Source of the DNA: Nocardia sp. NBC_01730
Lineage (GTDB): Bacteria > Actinomycetota > Actinomycetes > Mycobacteriales > Mycobacteriaceae
NCBI RefSeq assembly: GCF_035920445.1
Contig: NZ_CP109162.1
Location: 5,828,001-5,892,000, forward strand
Reading direction: 5' to 3'
DNA length: 64,000 nt
The translations under genes and the position numbers were made by a program. Below are positions 50,801 to 58,069 of this stretch, in pieces. The first letter of the stretch is position 1; each line of letters opens with the position of its first letter. Below the pieces are notes generated by a model that was not told where the DNA came from, made no database searches, and worked only from the letters and a program-made list of their open reading frames with translations.

Positions 50801-52965
50801 GGGCCGCCCGGCACCGGATGCGAGTCATCGCCACCGGCTCCTTCTACGAAGAACTGCGCCGTAGACAGCTGGAGTACGGTCCGCGTTTCCGTGCACTGCG
50901 CGGCATCGCGGCGGGCAGCGAGCGGGCCATCGGTCTGCTCGACGCCGCCGAATTGCTCAACACCGCGACTCTGGACGCTTGTCTGCAGCTGCTCGCCGCC
51001 GTGGTGGTCGATGAGCTGCCCGCCGCGGCGGTCCCGCTGCCGATCGGCGTGGACTCCGCCTGGCTGTCGAGCGAACCGAATCGCGTTGTGCTCGAGGTGC
51101 ACGCGCTGATCCTGGAGCGGACCGGAACCGGACTGGTCGGCGACGTCATCGGCACCGACCAATACGGCGTTCCCTGCCTCGCCTTCTCCGGCGTGCGCAT
51201 CCGTTACACGGACCCCGGCACCACGGAGGGTGTCGGCACGCAATGGGAAACGCGCGACGAGCGGCCCGCGCCGTTCCGGCAGGAAACGTGGGAGCCGTGC
51301 GATCCGGAGTCGCTCGGGCTCGGCGCGGCGCGCGAGGTTCTCGCGCAGCGTGCGTTGGTGATCGGCGCCTCCGACCTCGCGGTCCGGCTGGCCAGGGCGC
51401 TGGACGCTGACATGCCGACCGAGCGGATCGCACGTGAACCCGACGCAGCGATGGCGATCGCCACCGCCGTGCTGACCGGCCGTGGTGGCGCCGCTCCCAC
51501 CGCGGTGGTGGTGGTCTGGCCGCCGGATGCCGAGGCGACCGAACCGATAGGCGCCGCCACGTCGGTCGGACGGGTACTCGATCTGCTACAGCGTGTCCAT
51601 TCCGAGGACGGGACAGCATCCGTGACGATCGTGCTGCCGGACCCCGGCGGCACCCGCACACTGCCCGACGAAGCCCGCTCGCGAGCGGCGGTCGCACCGG
51701 CGGCGATCGCGGGCCTGGTGCGTTCGTTGCAGCTCGAGACGGGCCGGGCGGTACGCCTGGTCTGGGCGGATGCCGACACGAGAAATTTGCCGCCGCTGTG
51801 CCGCCTGGTGACTGCCGGGGACCTGGCGATTCCCGACGAACTGCGTCTGCACTCAGGTGATGTCGCCGTTCGGCGCTTCACGCCCGCACGACCGCGCGCG
51901 CTGCCCGTCGCCGCCATCGACGCAGGCGGAACCTATGTCGTCATCGGCGGGCTTGGGTTGCTGGGCTCGGTCGCTGTGCGCTGGCTGCTCGATGCGGGAG
52001 CGCGAGACGTCGTGGTGCTGACGCGCGCGCCTCGCCCGGTGCCCGCGCTGCTCGACGGCCTGGAGGATCGCATCGTCGTAGTTCGCTGCGATGCCGCCGA
52101 CCCGAACGATCTGGCCAACGCGCTGCACGATATCCGCGAATGCGGCTCGACCATCCGTGGCGTCGTGCACGCCGCGGGCGCGCTGGAGGGTGCGGCGTTC
52201 GATACGGTCACGGCGGGCCAGCTGACCAGGATGCTCTCGCCCAAGGCGACCGCGGCGGACAATCTGATCGAGCTCACCGCAACCGATCCCACCGACTTCG
52301 TTCTGCTGTTCTCCTCGGCGGCCGGTGCACTCGGCGCCCCTGGTCAGGGCGCCTACGCCGCCGCGAACGCAGCCATGGACTCGTTGGCGTCGACCGCTCC
52401 GGGCCGGCGGATTCTCAGCATCGGCTGGGGCGTCTGGCATTCCGGTCTCGCCGCGGCCGCGGGCGGTGCGAGCCATCTGCGCCGGGCGGGCATCGCGGCG
52501 TTCGACGTGCGCCGCGGGATGACCGTGCTGTCCGAAGCCATGCGCTATGACGGCCCGTACCTGCTCGCGCTGGACTACGCCCCAACCGCCGACCTATCAC
52601 CGGTGGCACTCCGTCTGATGAATCTCCTTGCCCCGAGTGGAGATTCGATTCGGACGCGGAGTCAAGACGGCAGGACCGACTTCGAGCGGGCGCGGACAGC
52701 ACCGGACATCGCCGAACCACTGACCAGCACCATCCGCCGCGTCCTCGCGAGCACGCTGGATCTTCCCGCCGAGCACATCGACCCCGCCGCGGACTTCAAC
52801 GACCTCGGGCTGAGCTCGCTGCTCGCGATCGAGATGCGCCGCAACCTGGAAGCCCGGCTGCGCATTCGGATCTCCACCGCCGAGCTCTTCAAGCACCCAA
52901 CCATCACCGCCCTCGGCGCCGCCCTGCTGGATCGGTTCGCCGCGAACACCAGCGGGGCATCGTGA
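47866..52965 (+). CDS. Type I polyketide synthase, KS-AT-DH-KR-ACP
   Basis: This 1699-residue single-module PKS has these domains. KS (about 12-425): active Cys in LDSACSSSLA, His in ECHGTGTALGD and NIGHLEAAAG. AT (about 518-820): GHSLGEIAGA; the extender-selecting site reads FAAH. DH (about 860-1130): DHMVQGLAAVP and LDACLQ. KR (about 1350-1530): VIGGLGLLGS, LFSSAAGALG and GAYAAANA. ACP (about 1610-1699): DFNDLGLSSLLAIEMR. No ER or thioesterase is present. One extension round should add a two-carbon unit to an acyl starter, leaving an alpha,beta-unsaturated product. Start and stop codons overlap ACP and FAAL genes. Confidence 0.95.
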   Translation: MSTATSDSAGPHPPVSIIGIGCRVPGAARVTDFWRLLLDGHDATTPPPAGRRGHRHGGYLDDVESFDNDWFAISDRESAVMDPQQRLAMEVAVEALDDAGIGYRARGSGAAVVFGASGYDHGIAVLGRAGHDAPYAVTGSALSIIANRLSYVLDLHGPSLVLDSACSSSLAAVDLAVRLLADGTVPFAIVGGVNLVLLEHTSNYLAESGFLAAGGRAAPFDAAADGYTRGDGCAVVILQRTADALREGNRVYAEIVGTAVGSDGRSNGLYAPNGRAQQETLRTAWSRAGLAPRSAHYIECHGTGTALGDAVEVGALAEVLGGDAGDPIWIGSVKSNIGHLEAAAGVTGMVKTALSIYHGVIAPTIHFRTEHPLLKLAERGLRVPTEPVDWTDVPVAERAAGVSSFGFGGTNAHVVLRGLEAVRPNRGDQPPVLIPLTARDDAELRERALRLADELDADTTVGPALCDFASATARLLPESTRAAVLVSDRRDAADRLRAVGRGDADAALGPVPNRRRGGVLFLFSGQGSQHPKMGRSLAARYPVFAGALADAADAIVAAGGPRIWTPRYGFALAPSGAAGAHATDLVHPALFAFQVALAKLLAAWGIRPDAVVGHSLGEIAGAVVSGALSLADAARVVVLRSAALAHLDGHGAMAVLEVGPDEAAKLVEPMHTEVGIAAVNGPRSVVVSGTPRYIDILVRRAKRRNMFARTIAVDFAAHSPQVAAVLPSFVAAMSELTPLAPRVPVYSTARRGEKITGAVMDRDYWADNVVGTVELAAAMERAAADGISTVLEVAPHPVLISALREYPDFRDAAHPAALREDEAGGFLTCLARLYLEGRPVDWSALGPFAVPSPRQWRKRRFPLLVSMTPHAKTAETVFAAEDLTDHMVQGLAAVPAVFWLRRLLRLARETAAAATLVDFVVHERTDPSALPEVTYRGGGADASVRAEVTGTGTLASARPAGDPTPADIVAWMRVVDANRAARHRMRVIATGSFYEELRRRQLEYGPRFRALRGIAAGSERAIGLLDAAELLNTATLDACLQLLAAVVVDELPAAAVPLPIGVDSAWLSSEPNRVVLEVHALILERTGTGLVGDVIGTDQYGVPCLAFSGVRIRYTDPGTTEGVGTQWETRDERPAPFRQETWEPCDPESLGLGAAREVLAQRALVIGASDLAVRLARALDADMPTERIAREPDAAMAIATAVLTGRGGAAPTAVVVVWPPDAEATEPIGAATSVGRVLDLLQRVHSEDGTASVTIVLPDPGGTRTLPDEARSRAAVAPAAIAGLVRSLQLETGRAVRLVWADADTRNLPPLCRLVTAGDLAIPDELRLHSGDVAVRRFTPARPRALPVAAIDAGGTYVVIGGLGLLGSVAVRWLLDAGARDVVVLTRAPRPVPALLDGLEDRIVVVRCDAADPNDLANALHDIRECGSTIRGVVHAAGALEGAAFDTVTAGQLTRMLSPKATAADNLIELTATDPTDFVLLFSSAAGALGAPGQGAYAAANAAMDSLASTAPGRRILSIGWGVWHSGLAAAAGGASHLRRAGIAAFDVRRGMTVLSEAMRYDGPYLLALDYAPTADLSPVALRLMNLLAPSGDSIRTRSQDGRTDFERARTAPDIAEPLTSTIRRVLASTLDLPAEHIDPAADFNDLGLSSLLAIEMRRNLEARLRIRISTAELFKHPTITALGAALLDRFAANTSGAS

Positions 52966-54698
52966 CCGCGACCGACTCGCCTCTCAGCAACATCCTCGCG
53001 ACCCGCGTGGCCGAATGGGCCGCGGCCCGGCCGGACGAAGACGCCTTCACCGAACTGCGCTTCCGCATGCAGGAACATGTGCCGGTCACGCTGACCTACG
53101 CCAGTCTGCACGCCGCCGCGGGCACGCTCGCCGCACGCTTGCGGCAGGAGAGCGTGCCCGGCGACCGGGTGGCAATTCTCTGCGCGCACGGAATCGACTA
53201 CGCCGTCGCCTTTCTCGCCTGCCTGTACAGCAATCGCGTCGCGGTGCCGCTGTTTCCAGCCACGGGCGAACGCAATCGAGAGCGGCTGCAAGCGGTGCTC
53301 GCCGACACCCGGCCCGCGCTCACGCTGCTGTCGGCGCACGATGAAGTCAGCGCTCCGACGCTCGGGCAGGCAACCGGGCGCCTACTGGTGTTGCCACCGG
53401 ATGTGACCGTCTCGGTGGCGGATGCGGTTGAGCCGGTTATCGACCCGGTATGCGACGACCTCGCCTACCTGCAATACACCTCCGGTTCGACCAAATCCCC
53501 CACCGGGGTCCGCGTGACGCACGCGAATCTGGCGACGGCGCTCGTGCAGCTGCGGCACGCCTTGTCCGCAGCAAGGGACCGGCCGATCGTGACCTGGCTG
53601 CCGTTCTTTCACGACATGGGCCTGATCTTCGGCCTGTCCCTGCCGCTCTCGCTCGGCGTCCACGGCGTCACCCTGGCGCCCGCGGAGTTCGTCAAGCGCC
53701 CCATCCGCTGGCTGCGCGCGATCGGCGACTACCGCGCCGGCTTGACCGGCTGCCCCAGTTTCGGGCTGACACTGGCGGTTTCGGGCACTACGCCCGAGGA
53801 GCGGACCGGCCTCGACCTGTCCGGGCTTGCGATCCTGCTCAACGGCGCCGAGCCGGTCCGTGCCGACGCGCTGAACGAGTTCACCAGAATCTTCGGCCCG
53901 TACGGCTTCCGCCATCACGCGCACACCCCCGGCTTCGGCCTGGCCGAGGCCACCCTGACGGTCACCCTCTGCGACCAGCGGGACGAACCGGTGGGGCACT
54001 ACTTCGAGCGCGGCGCACTCGCCGAGGGGCGTGTTGTCGCGATGCCCACCAGCGACGCCGCCGAAATCCAGGACGGTGTGCCGCTCGTCGGCTGCGGCAC
54101 ACCCGCGGGACAGGCGGTGCGGGTGGTCGACCCGATCGCACGGACGGTGCTGCCACCGGGGCGAGTCGGCGAGATCTGGGTGATGGGCAGCAATGTGTGC
54201 GACGGCTATTTCGGCAGGCCCGACGCTACCGAGGAAACCTTCGGCGCCACCCTGGCCTGCGGCGGCGGCCGCTGGCTGCGCACCGGCGACCTCGGCTTCC
54301 AGCACGAGGGCCAGCTCTACCTCGCGGGACGCCGCAAGGACGTCATCGTGGTCGACGGGCGCAACCACTATCCCGCCGACATCGAGATGACCGTGGAGGC
54401 CTGCGCCCGGGAGATCAGGCCAGGCCACGTGACGGTGTTCGGACATGATGACGGTCGGCGCGAAGATCTGGTCGTGGTCGCCGAAATCACCACCGCGGTC
54501 GACACCGAGCCCGCCGAGCTCTTCGTGCTTGCACGTCGCATCCGCACCGCCGTCGCCACTACGCACGAGGTGATGCCGGGCGCGGTGATGCTGGTCGAGC
54601 CGGGTCGGATTCCCAAGACCAGCAGTGGAAAGCTACGCCGCGGCGAGTGCAGGGCCCGCTACCTCGCGGGCCGGCTTCGGCCGGTCGCGATGATCTGA
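52962..54698 (+). CDS. Fatty acyl-AMP ligase (FAAL)
   Basis: This 578-residue ANL-family ligase starts with GTG overlapping the PKS stop (GTGA). It has YLQYTSGSTKSPTGVRVTHA (P-loop), the FAAL-type WLPFFHDMGLIFGLSLPLSL, TPGFGLAEATLTVTL, WLRTGDLGFQHEGQLYLAG and RIPKTSSGKLRRGECRARYL. The divergence of its core motifs from FadD-type CoA ligases matches FAALs, which hand acyl-AMP directly to an ACP rather than CoA. It should activate a fatty acid for the free ACP at 47573. It is the last gene of the operon. Confidence 0.93.
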   Translation: MTATDSPLSNILATRVAEWAAARPDEDAFTELRFRMQEHVPVTLTYASLHAAAGTLAARLRQESVPGDRVAILCAHGIDYAVAFLACLYSNRVAVPLFPATGERNRERLQAVLADTRPALTLLSAHDEVSAPTLGQATGRLLVLPPDVTVSVADAVEPVIDPVCDDLAYLQYTSGSTKSPTGVRVTHANLATALVQLRHALSAARDRPIVTWLPFFHDMGLIFGLSLPLSLGVHGVTLAPAEFVKRPIRWLRAIGDYRAGLTGCPSFGLTLAVSGTTPEERTGLDLSGLAILLNGAEPVRADALNEFTRIFGPYGFRHHAHTPGFGLAEATLTVTLCDQRDEPVGHYFERGALAEGRVVAMPTSDAAEIQDGVPLVGCGTPAGQAVRVVDPIARTVLPPGRVGEIWVMGSNVCDGYFGRPDATEETFGATLACGGGRWLRTGDLGFQHEGQLYLAGRRKDVIVVDGRNHYPADIEMTVEACAREIRPGHVTVFGHDDGRREDLVVVAEITTAVDTEPAELFVLARRIRTAVATTHEVMPGAVMLVEPGRIPKTSSGKLRRGECRARYLAGRLRPVAMI

Positions 54699-54834
54699 CC
54701 GGGGCGCCGGCGGCGACGCGGATCGGCATTGCCGGTCGGGGCTGATCGCTGTCGGCTCGTAGCGCACATGCTGGAGCCGGGAAGTCGTCGGTGTGCCATC
54801 GGCAAGCGGTAAGGCGAATGCGGTGCGTACGAAT

Positions 54835-55239
54835 TCAGGGCTCGGCTCGGCCCAAGAGCCGATCGGTCTCGCGGCGCTCACGCTTGGTCGGCCGTCCTGC
54901 CCCGCGATCTCTACGCGGCATGGTCGCCGTGATCTCCCGCGGGGGAGGCGGCGGGCTGCGGTCGATCAGGGACTGCGCCGCGATCGGAGCGCCGACCCGC
55001 TTGGTGACGATCCGTTCCACGATGACGATGCGCTCGAGACCGCCCGCGCGAATACGGACCTCATCGCCGACACGAACCGGCTGCGCGGGCTTAGCCGTCG
55101 ATCCGTTTACGCGAACATGTCCGCCGCGACAGGCTTCCGCGGCAGCGGATCTGGTCTTGAACAGACGCACCGCCCAGGTCCACGAGTCGACTCGGGCCTG
55201 TGTCGCGCTGTTCTGGGTGCCGTGTTCGGCGCGAGCCAC
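54835..55239 (-). CDS. S4-domain RNA-binding protein (Hsp15/RqcP-like)
   Basis: This 134-residue protein has an S4 domain at about residues 15-75: VDSWTWAVRLFKTRSAAAEA, GGHVRVNGSTAKPAQPVRVG and DEVRIRAG. A basic, proline-containing tail follows (PRRDRGAGRPTKRERRETDR). This is the layout of Hsp15/HslR-type proteins, which bind 50S-peptidyl-tRNA complexes during ribosome rescue. GTG start at 55239, only 4 bp after the NlpC gene stop (TAA/CTA region), on the same strand; partial readthrough from the riboswitch-controlled gene is possible. Confidence 0.9.
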   Translation of the reverse strand: MARAEHGTQNSATQARVDSWTWAVRLFKTRSAAAEACRGGHVRVNGSTAKPAQPVRVGDEVRIRAGGLERIVIVERIVTKRVGAPIAAQSLIDRSPPPPPREITATMPRRDRGAGRPTKRERRETDRLLGRAEP

Positions 55240-55242
55240 TCG

Positions 55243-55890
55243 TTACACGATACGGCGTGCGGTGACCACCATGTCGGGGCGCAGCGGGGTGTAGGACACC
55301 GGCGTACCCGACTGCACCGCGTTCAGCAGCTTGCCGTCGCCCGCGTAGATACCGACATGGCCGCCGTTGGCGGTGACAACGATATCGCCCGGCTCCAGGT
55401 TCTGGAACGCCACCGGAGCGCCGACGTGCGACTGCTCGAAGCTGGTACGGGGCAGTTCGACTCCCGCCTGGCGGAACGCCCACTGGACGAGTCCGGAGCA
55501 GTCGAAGGACCTGGGTCCCGCGGCGCCCCAGGAGTACTGGGCGCCGACCTTGCTCTTGGCGGCGTCGAGGGCGATGTCACCCGGGCTGCTCGGCTGGGAG
55601 AACAGATCCGGCAGCAGCGGTGCGAAGGCGGGAGGCTGGGGAGCTGCCTGCGGCGCGGCGGGGGCGGCTGGGACAGCCGCAAGCGCCTGCTGGATCTGCT
55701 GGCTGAGCTGCTGGGCCGGCTGCTCGTATTCCTGCGGGATGTCGAAGTTGCCGACACCGGGAACGTTGATAGTCGCGGCCATCGCCGGAATCGCGGGCAT
55801 CGCGCCAGTCGCGGCAACCGCACCCATGACAATGGCGCCCTTGACGGAATTCGGAACCCGAGAATCCCGCTGCAAGCTGTGTTTACCCAC
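55243..55890 (-). CDS. NlpC/P60 peptidoglycan endopeptidase, exported
   Basis: This 215-residue protein begins with GTG (GKHSLQRDSRVPNSVKGAIV). It has an N-terminal signal peptide (GAIVMGAVAATGAMPAIPAM, cleavage near AMAA), a Pro/Ala/Gln-rich linker and a C-terminal NlpC/P60 domain. The catalytic Cys is in SFDCSGLVQWAF, His in GGHVGIYAGDG, and a polar third residue near the C-terminus. It should cleave stem peptides in peptidoglycan during growth or division. A c-di-AMP riboswitch lies directly upstream, linking expression to osmotic/cell-wall state. Confidence 0.92.
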   Translation of the reverse strand: MGKHSLQRDSRVPNSVKGAIVMGAVAATGAMPAIPAMAATINVPGVGNFDIPQEYEQPAQQLSQQIQQALAAVPAAPAAPQAAPQPPAFAPLLPDLFSQPSSPGDIALDAAKSKVGAQYSWGAAGPRSFDCSGLVQWAFRQAGVELPRTSFEQSHVGAPVAFQNLEPGDIVVTANGGHVGIYAGDGKLLNAVQSGTPVSYTPLRPDMVVTARRIV

Positions 55891-55920
55891 CGAGCTACGT
55901 CTCCGATCTTGCTGCTCTAC

Positions 55921-56085
55921 CGCCGACCGGGTTAGCTGACGGGTTCGGGCCGGGAGAACGGCCCTACCTCGCGACCGAAATGGCCGCAAGGATTCACCCC
56001 AGACAAACCTGTGGGTCCCCGGCACGACAGCCGAGACTGATTGGTCTCGACAGCCGTTTAGGCGGTAACTAGTGGCGCCGTTTCT
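55921..56085 (-). ncRNA. ydaO-yuaA c-di-AMP riboswitch
   Basis: Read on the minus strand the leader contains CCGCCTAAACGG, GGGGACCCACAGG, GGGGTGAATCC, GGTAGGGC and the highly conserved closing segment CCCGAACCCGTCAGCTAAC, in the order of the ydaO consensus. Actinobacterial NlpC/P60 and Rpf genes are typical targets. Binding of c-di-AMP normally turns expression off. Boundaries are approximate; the RNA ends about 30 bases before the GTG start. Confidence 0.92.
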
Positions 56086-56294
56086 CTTACGAAGCGACTG
56101 ACTCCACTAAGTCACGAAGAGATTACGGCGCGAACGCGGTGTTGTCCAGCGCACAGAGCTGCGTTTTTCCATCAACACCGAAACCCCTGGATGATCACCC
56201 GAAAACCGGACACCCCCGATGGTCACGACTCGATCTCGACCTTCGGCACTTGATCACCGAACGGACAACTGCCTGCCGAATCGCGGTCATGCGA

Positions 56295-56558
56295 TCAGGA
56301 TTCCGCGCGGCGTGTCCTGAGCGCGCGCTCGAGCTCATCAATCCTGCGCCGCGCGTCGGCCAGCTCGACCTCGAGTCTGCCCAGCGCCATGACCAGCGGG
56401 CCGACCGCGAGGTCCGCGACGAGCTGGGGGTCGTCGTAGCCGCGTTCGATCGCGACGAGGATGTTGGACCTGATGCGCTGCGCCACCGTGGCGCCCGCCG
56501 GAACGTTCCACGACTCGACCACCTCTGCGGTGGATTCCGTGATGGGTTCGTCGGACAT
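56295..56558 (-). CDS. Small helical protein of unknown function
   Basis: This 87-residue protein begins MSDEPITESTAEVVESWNVP, with PAGATVAQRIRSNILVAIER and a C-terminal amphipathic coiled coil (VMALGRLEVELADARRRIDE). CGGAGGGGC gives a strong ribosome binding site for ATG 56558. It is divergent from the AAA ATPase gene at 56726. I do not recognise the family; conserved short coiled-coil proteins like this occur in Nocardia. Confidence 0.7.
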   Translation of the reverse strand: MSDEPITESTAEVVESWNVPAGATVAQRIRSNILVAIERGYDDPQLVADLAVGPLVMALGRLEVELADARRRIDELERALRTRRAES

Positions 56559-56725
56559 GCCCCTCCGTTCCCGCGCGCGGTACCGCGCGACCATTCTGGC
56601 CGAACCGCCACCAGCCTAGAAGTTCGGCGGCGCGAGCAATAGTGCAATACGGCCCGCTAAGCCTCTCTAGGACACGCCGTAGAAACACCCAGATATGGGG
56701 ACAAGACGCGCTACGGTGTCAGGGC

Positions 56726-57907
56726 ATGGACCCCGTGCGGAATCCGTATGCACCCGGAGCGGGACAGCGCCCACCCGAATTAGCCGGACGCGACAAGCAA
56801 CTCACGGCGTTCGACATTGTGCTCGAACGTGTCGCGCGCGGGCGTCCGGAACGGAGCGTCATGCTCACCGGCCTGCGCGGTGTCGGAAAGACCGTGCTGC
56901 TCAACCAACTTCGTTCCACCGCGATCTCGCGCGGCTGGGGCACCGGGAAGATCGAGGCGCGACCGGACCAGGAACTGCGCCGCCCACTGTCCTCGGCGCT
57001 GCACATGGCCGTGCGCGCGATCGCCATGGCGCACCGCCATCCGGAGCGGGTCGACGACTTCCTCGGCATCCTCAAGGCGTTCGCGTTGCGGGCCACCGCC
57101 GACAAGGGCATGCGGGAACGCTGGCAACCCGGCATCGACGTGCCCGCCGTGACCGGTCGGGCCGATTCCGGCGACATCGAGATCGATCTGGTGGAACTTC
57201 TGATCGAGGCCGCCGCGCTGGCCGGCGACATCGGTGTCGGCATCGCGGTCTTCATCGACGAGATGCAGGATCTCGGCGCCGCCGACATCTCCGCGATCTG
57301 CGGCGCCTGCCACGAGCTGAGCCAGGACGCGGCGCCGCTGATCGTGGTCGGCGCAGGCCTCCCGCACCTGCCCGCGGTACTGTCCGCCTCGAAGAGCTAC
57401 TCCGAGCGACTCTTCAGCTATCATCGCATCGACCGACTCGACCGACAATCCGCGGACCAGGCTCTGATCGCGCCTGCCCTGCGCGAAGACGTGAAGTTCA
57501 CCGACGAAGCGCTCGATGCTCTCTATCACAAGGCGGACGGCTACCCCTATTTCGTGCAGGCGTACGGGAAGGCTGCCTGGGACCAGGCGCCGGAGAGTCC
57601 GATCGGCGCCGAAGATGTCGAGGTGGCCGCGCCGTCAGCGGAGGAGGAGTTGGCGGTCGGCTTCTTCGGTTCCCGCTATGAGCGCGCAACCCCCGCGGAG
57701 CGGGAGTACATGCGCGCCATGGCCGACCTGGCCGGCGACGACGGCCCGGTGGCGACCGCGGCGGTGGCCAACGAGCTTCGGCGCAAACCCGCCTCGCTGT
57801 CCCCGGCGCGCGACGGCTTGATCAAGAAGGGCCTCATCTACTCGGCCGAACGCGGCACGATCGGATTCACCGTGCCGCACTTCGGCCGCTACCTGCGCTC
57901 GGTCTGA
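56726..57907 (+). CDS. AAA+/STAND-like ATPase with C-terminal winged helix
   Basis: This 393-residue protein begins MDPVRNPYAPGAGQRPPELA. It has Walker A LTGLRGVGKTVLLNQL (about residues 46-61) and Walker B IGVGIAVFIDEMQDLGAADI (about 170-190). A sensor region LIVVGAGLPHLPAVLS and an ORC1/Cdc6-like lid follow, then a C-terminal winged helix (VANELRRKPASLSPARDGLI, KKGLIYSAERGTIGF). This layout occurs in archaeal-type ATPases and in STAND-like signalling proteins. ATG 56726 gives the family N-terminus. Role unknown; adjacent divergent small protein may be a partner. Confidence 0.82.
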   Translation: MDPVRNPYAPGAGQRPPELAGRDKQLTAFDIVLERVARGRPERSVMLTGLRGVGKTVLLNQLRSTAISRGWGTGKIEARPDQELRRPLSSALHMAVRAIAMAHRHPERVDDFLGILKAFALRATADKGMRERWQPGIDVPAVTGRADSGDIEIDLVELLIEAAALAGDIGVGIAVFIDEMQDLGAADISAICGACHELSQDAAPLIVVGAGLPHLPAVLSASKSYSERLFSYHRIDRLDRQSADQALIAPALREDVKFTDEALDALYHKADGYPYFVQAYGKAAWDQAPESPIGAEDVEVAAPSAEEELAVGFFGSRYERATPAEREYMRAMADLAGDDGPVATAAVANELRRKPASLSPARDGLIKKGLIYSAERGTIGFTVPHFGRYLRSV

Positions 57908-58038
57908 TGACGGAGGCCGCAGCCGATGACCGTTTGAATCAGCCGTATATTTGCCTCTCTCGCGAAAGAAGTAGAGATTCGTAGATTTCTCTCGACCGGA
58001 AGACCTACCAGCGAGTAACAATCCCTCCTACACTTGTA

Positions 58039-58054
58039 TGTGATCCCGATCACG
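58039..58054 (+). promoter_or_regulatory. CRP-like site before fadE10
   Basis: TGTGATCCCGATCACG matches TGTGAnnnnnnTCACA except for the last base and contains the perfect dyad GTGATC/GATCAC. It lies 16 bp before the start codon, so binding there would more likely repress than activate. Confidence 0.55.
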
Positions 58055-58069
58055 TCCTAGGAGGGCATC

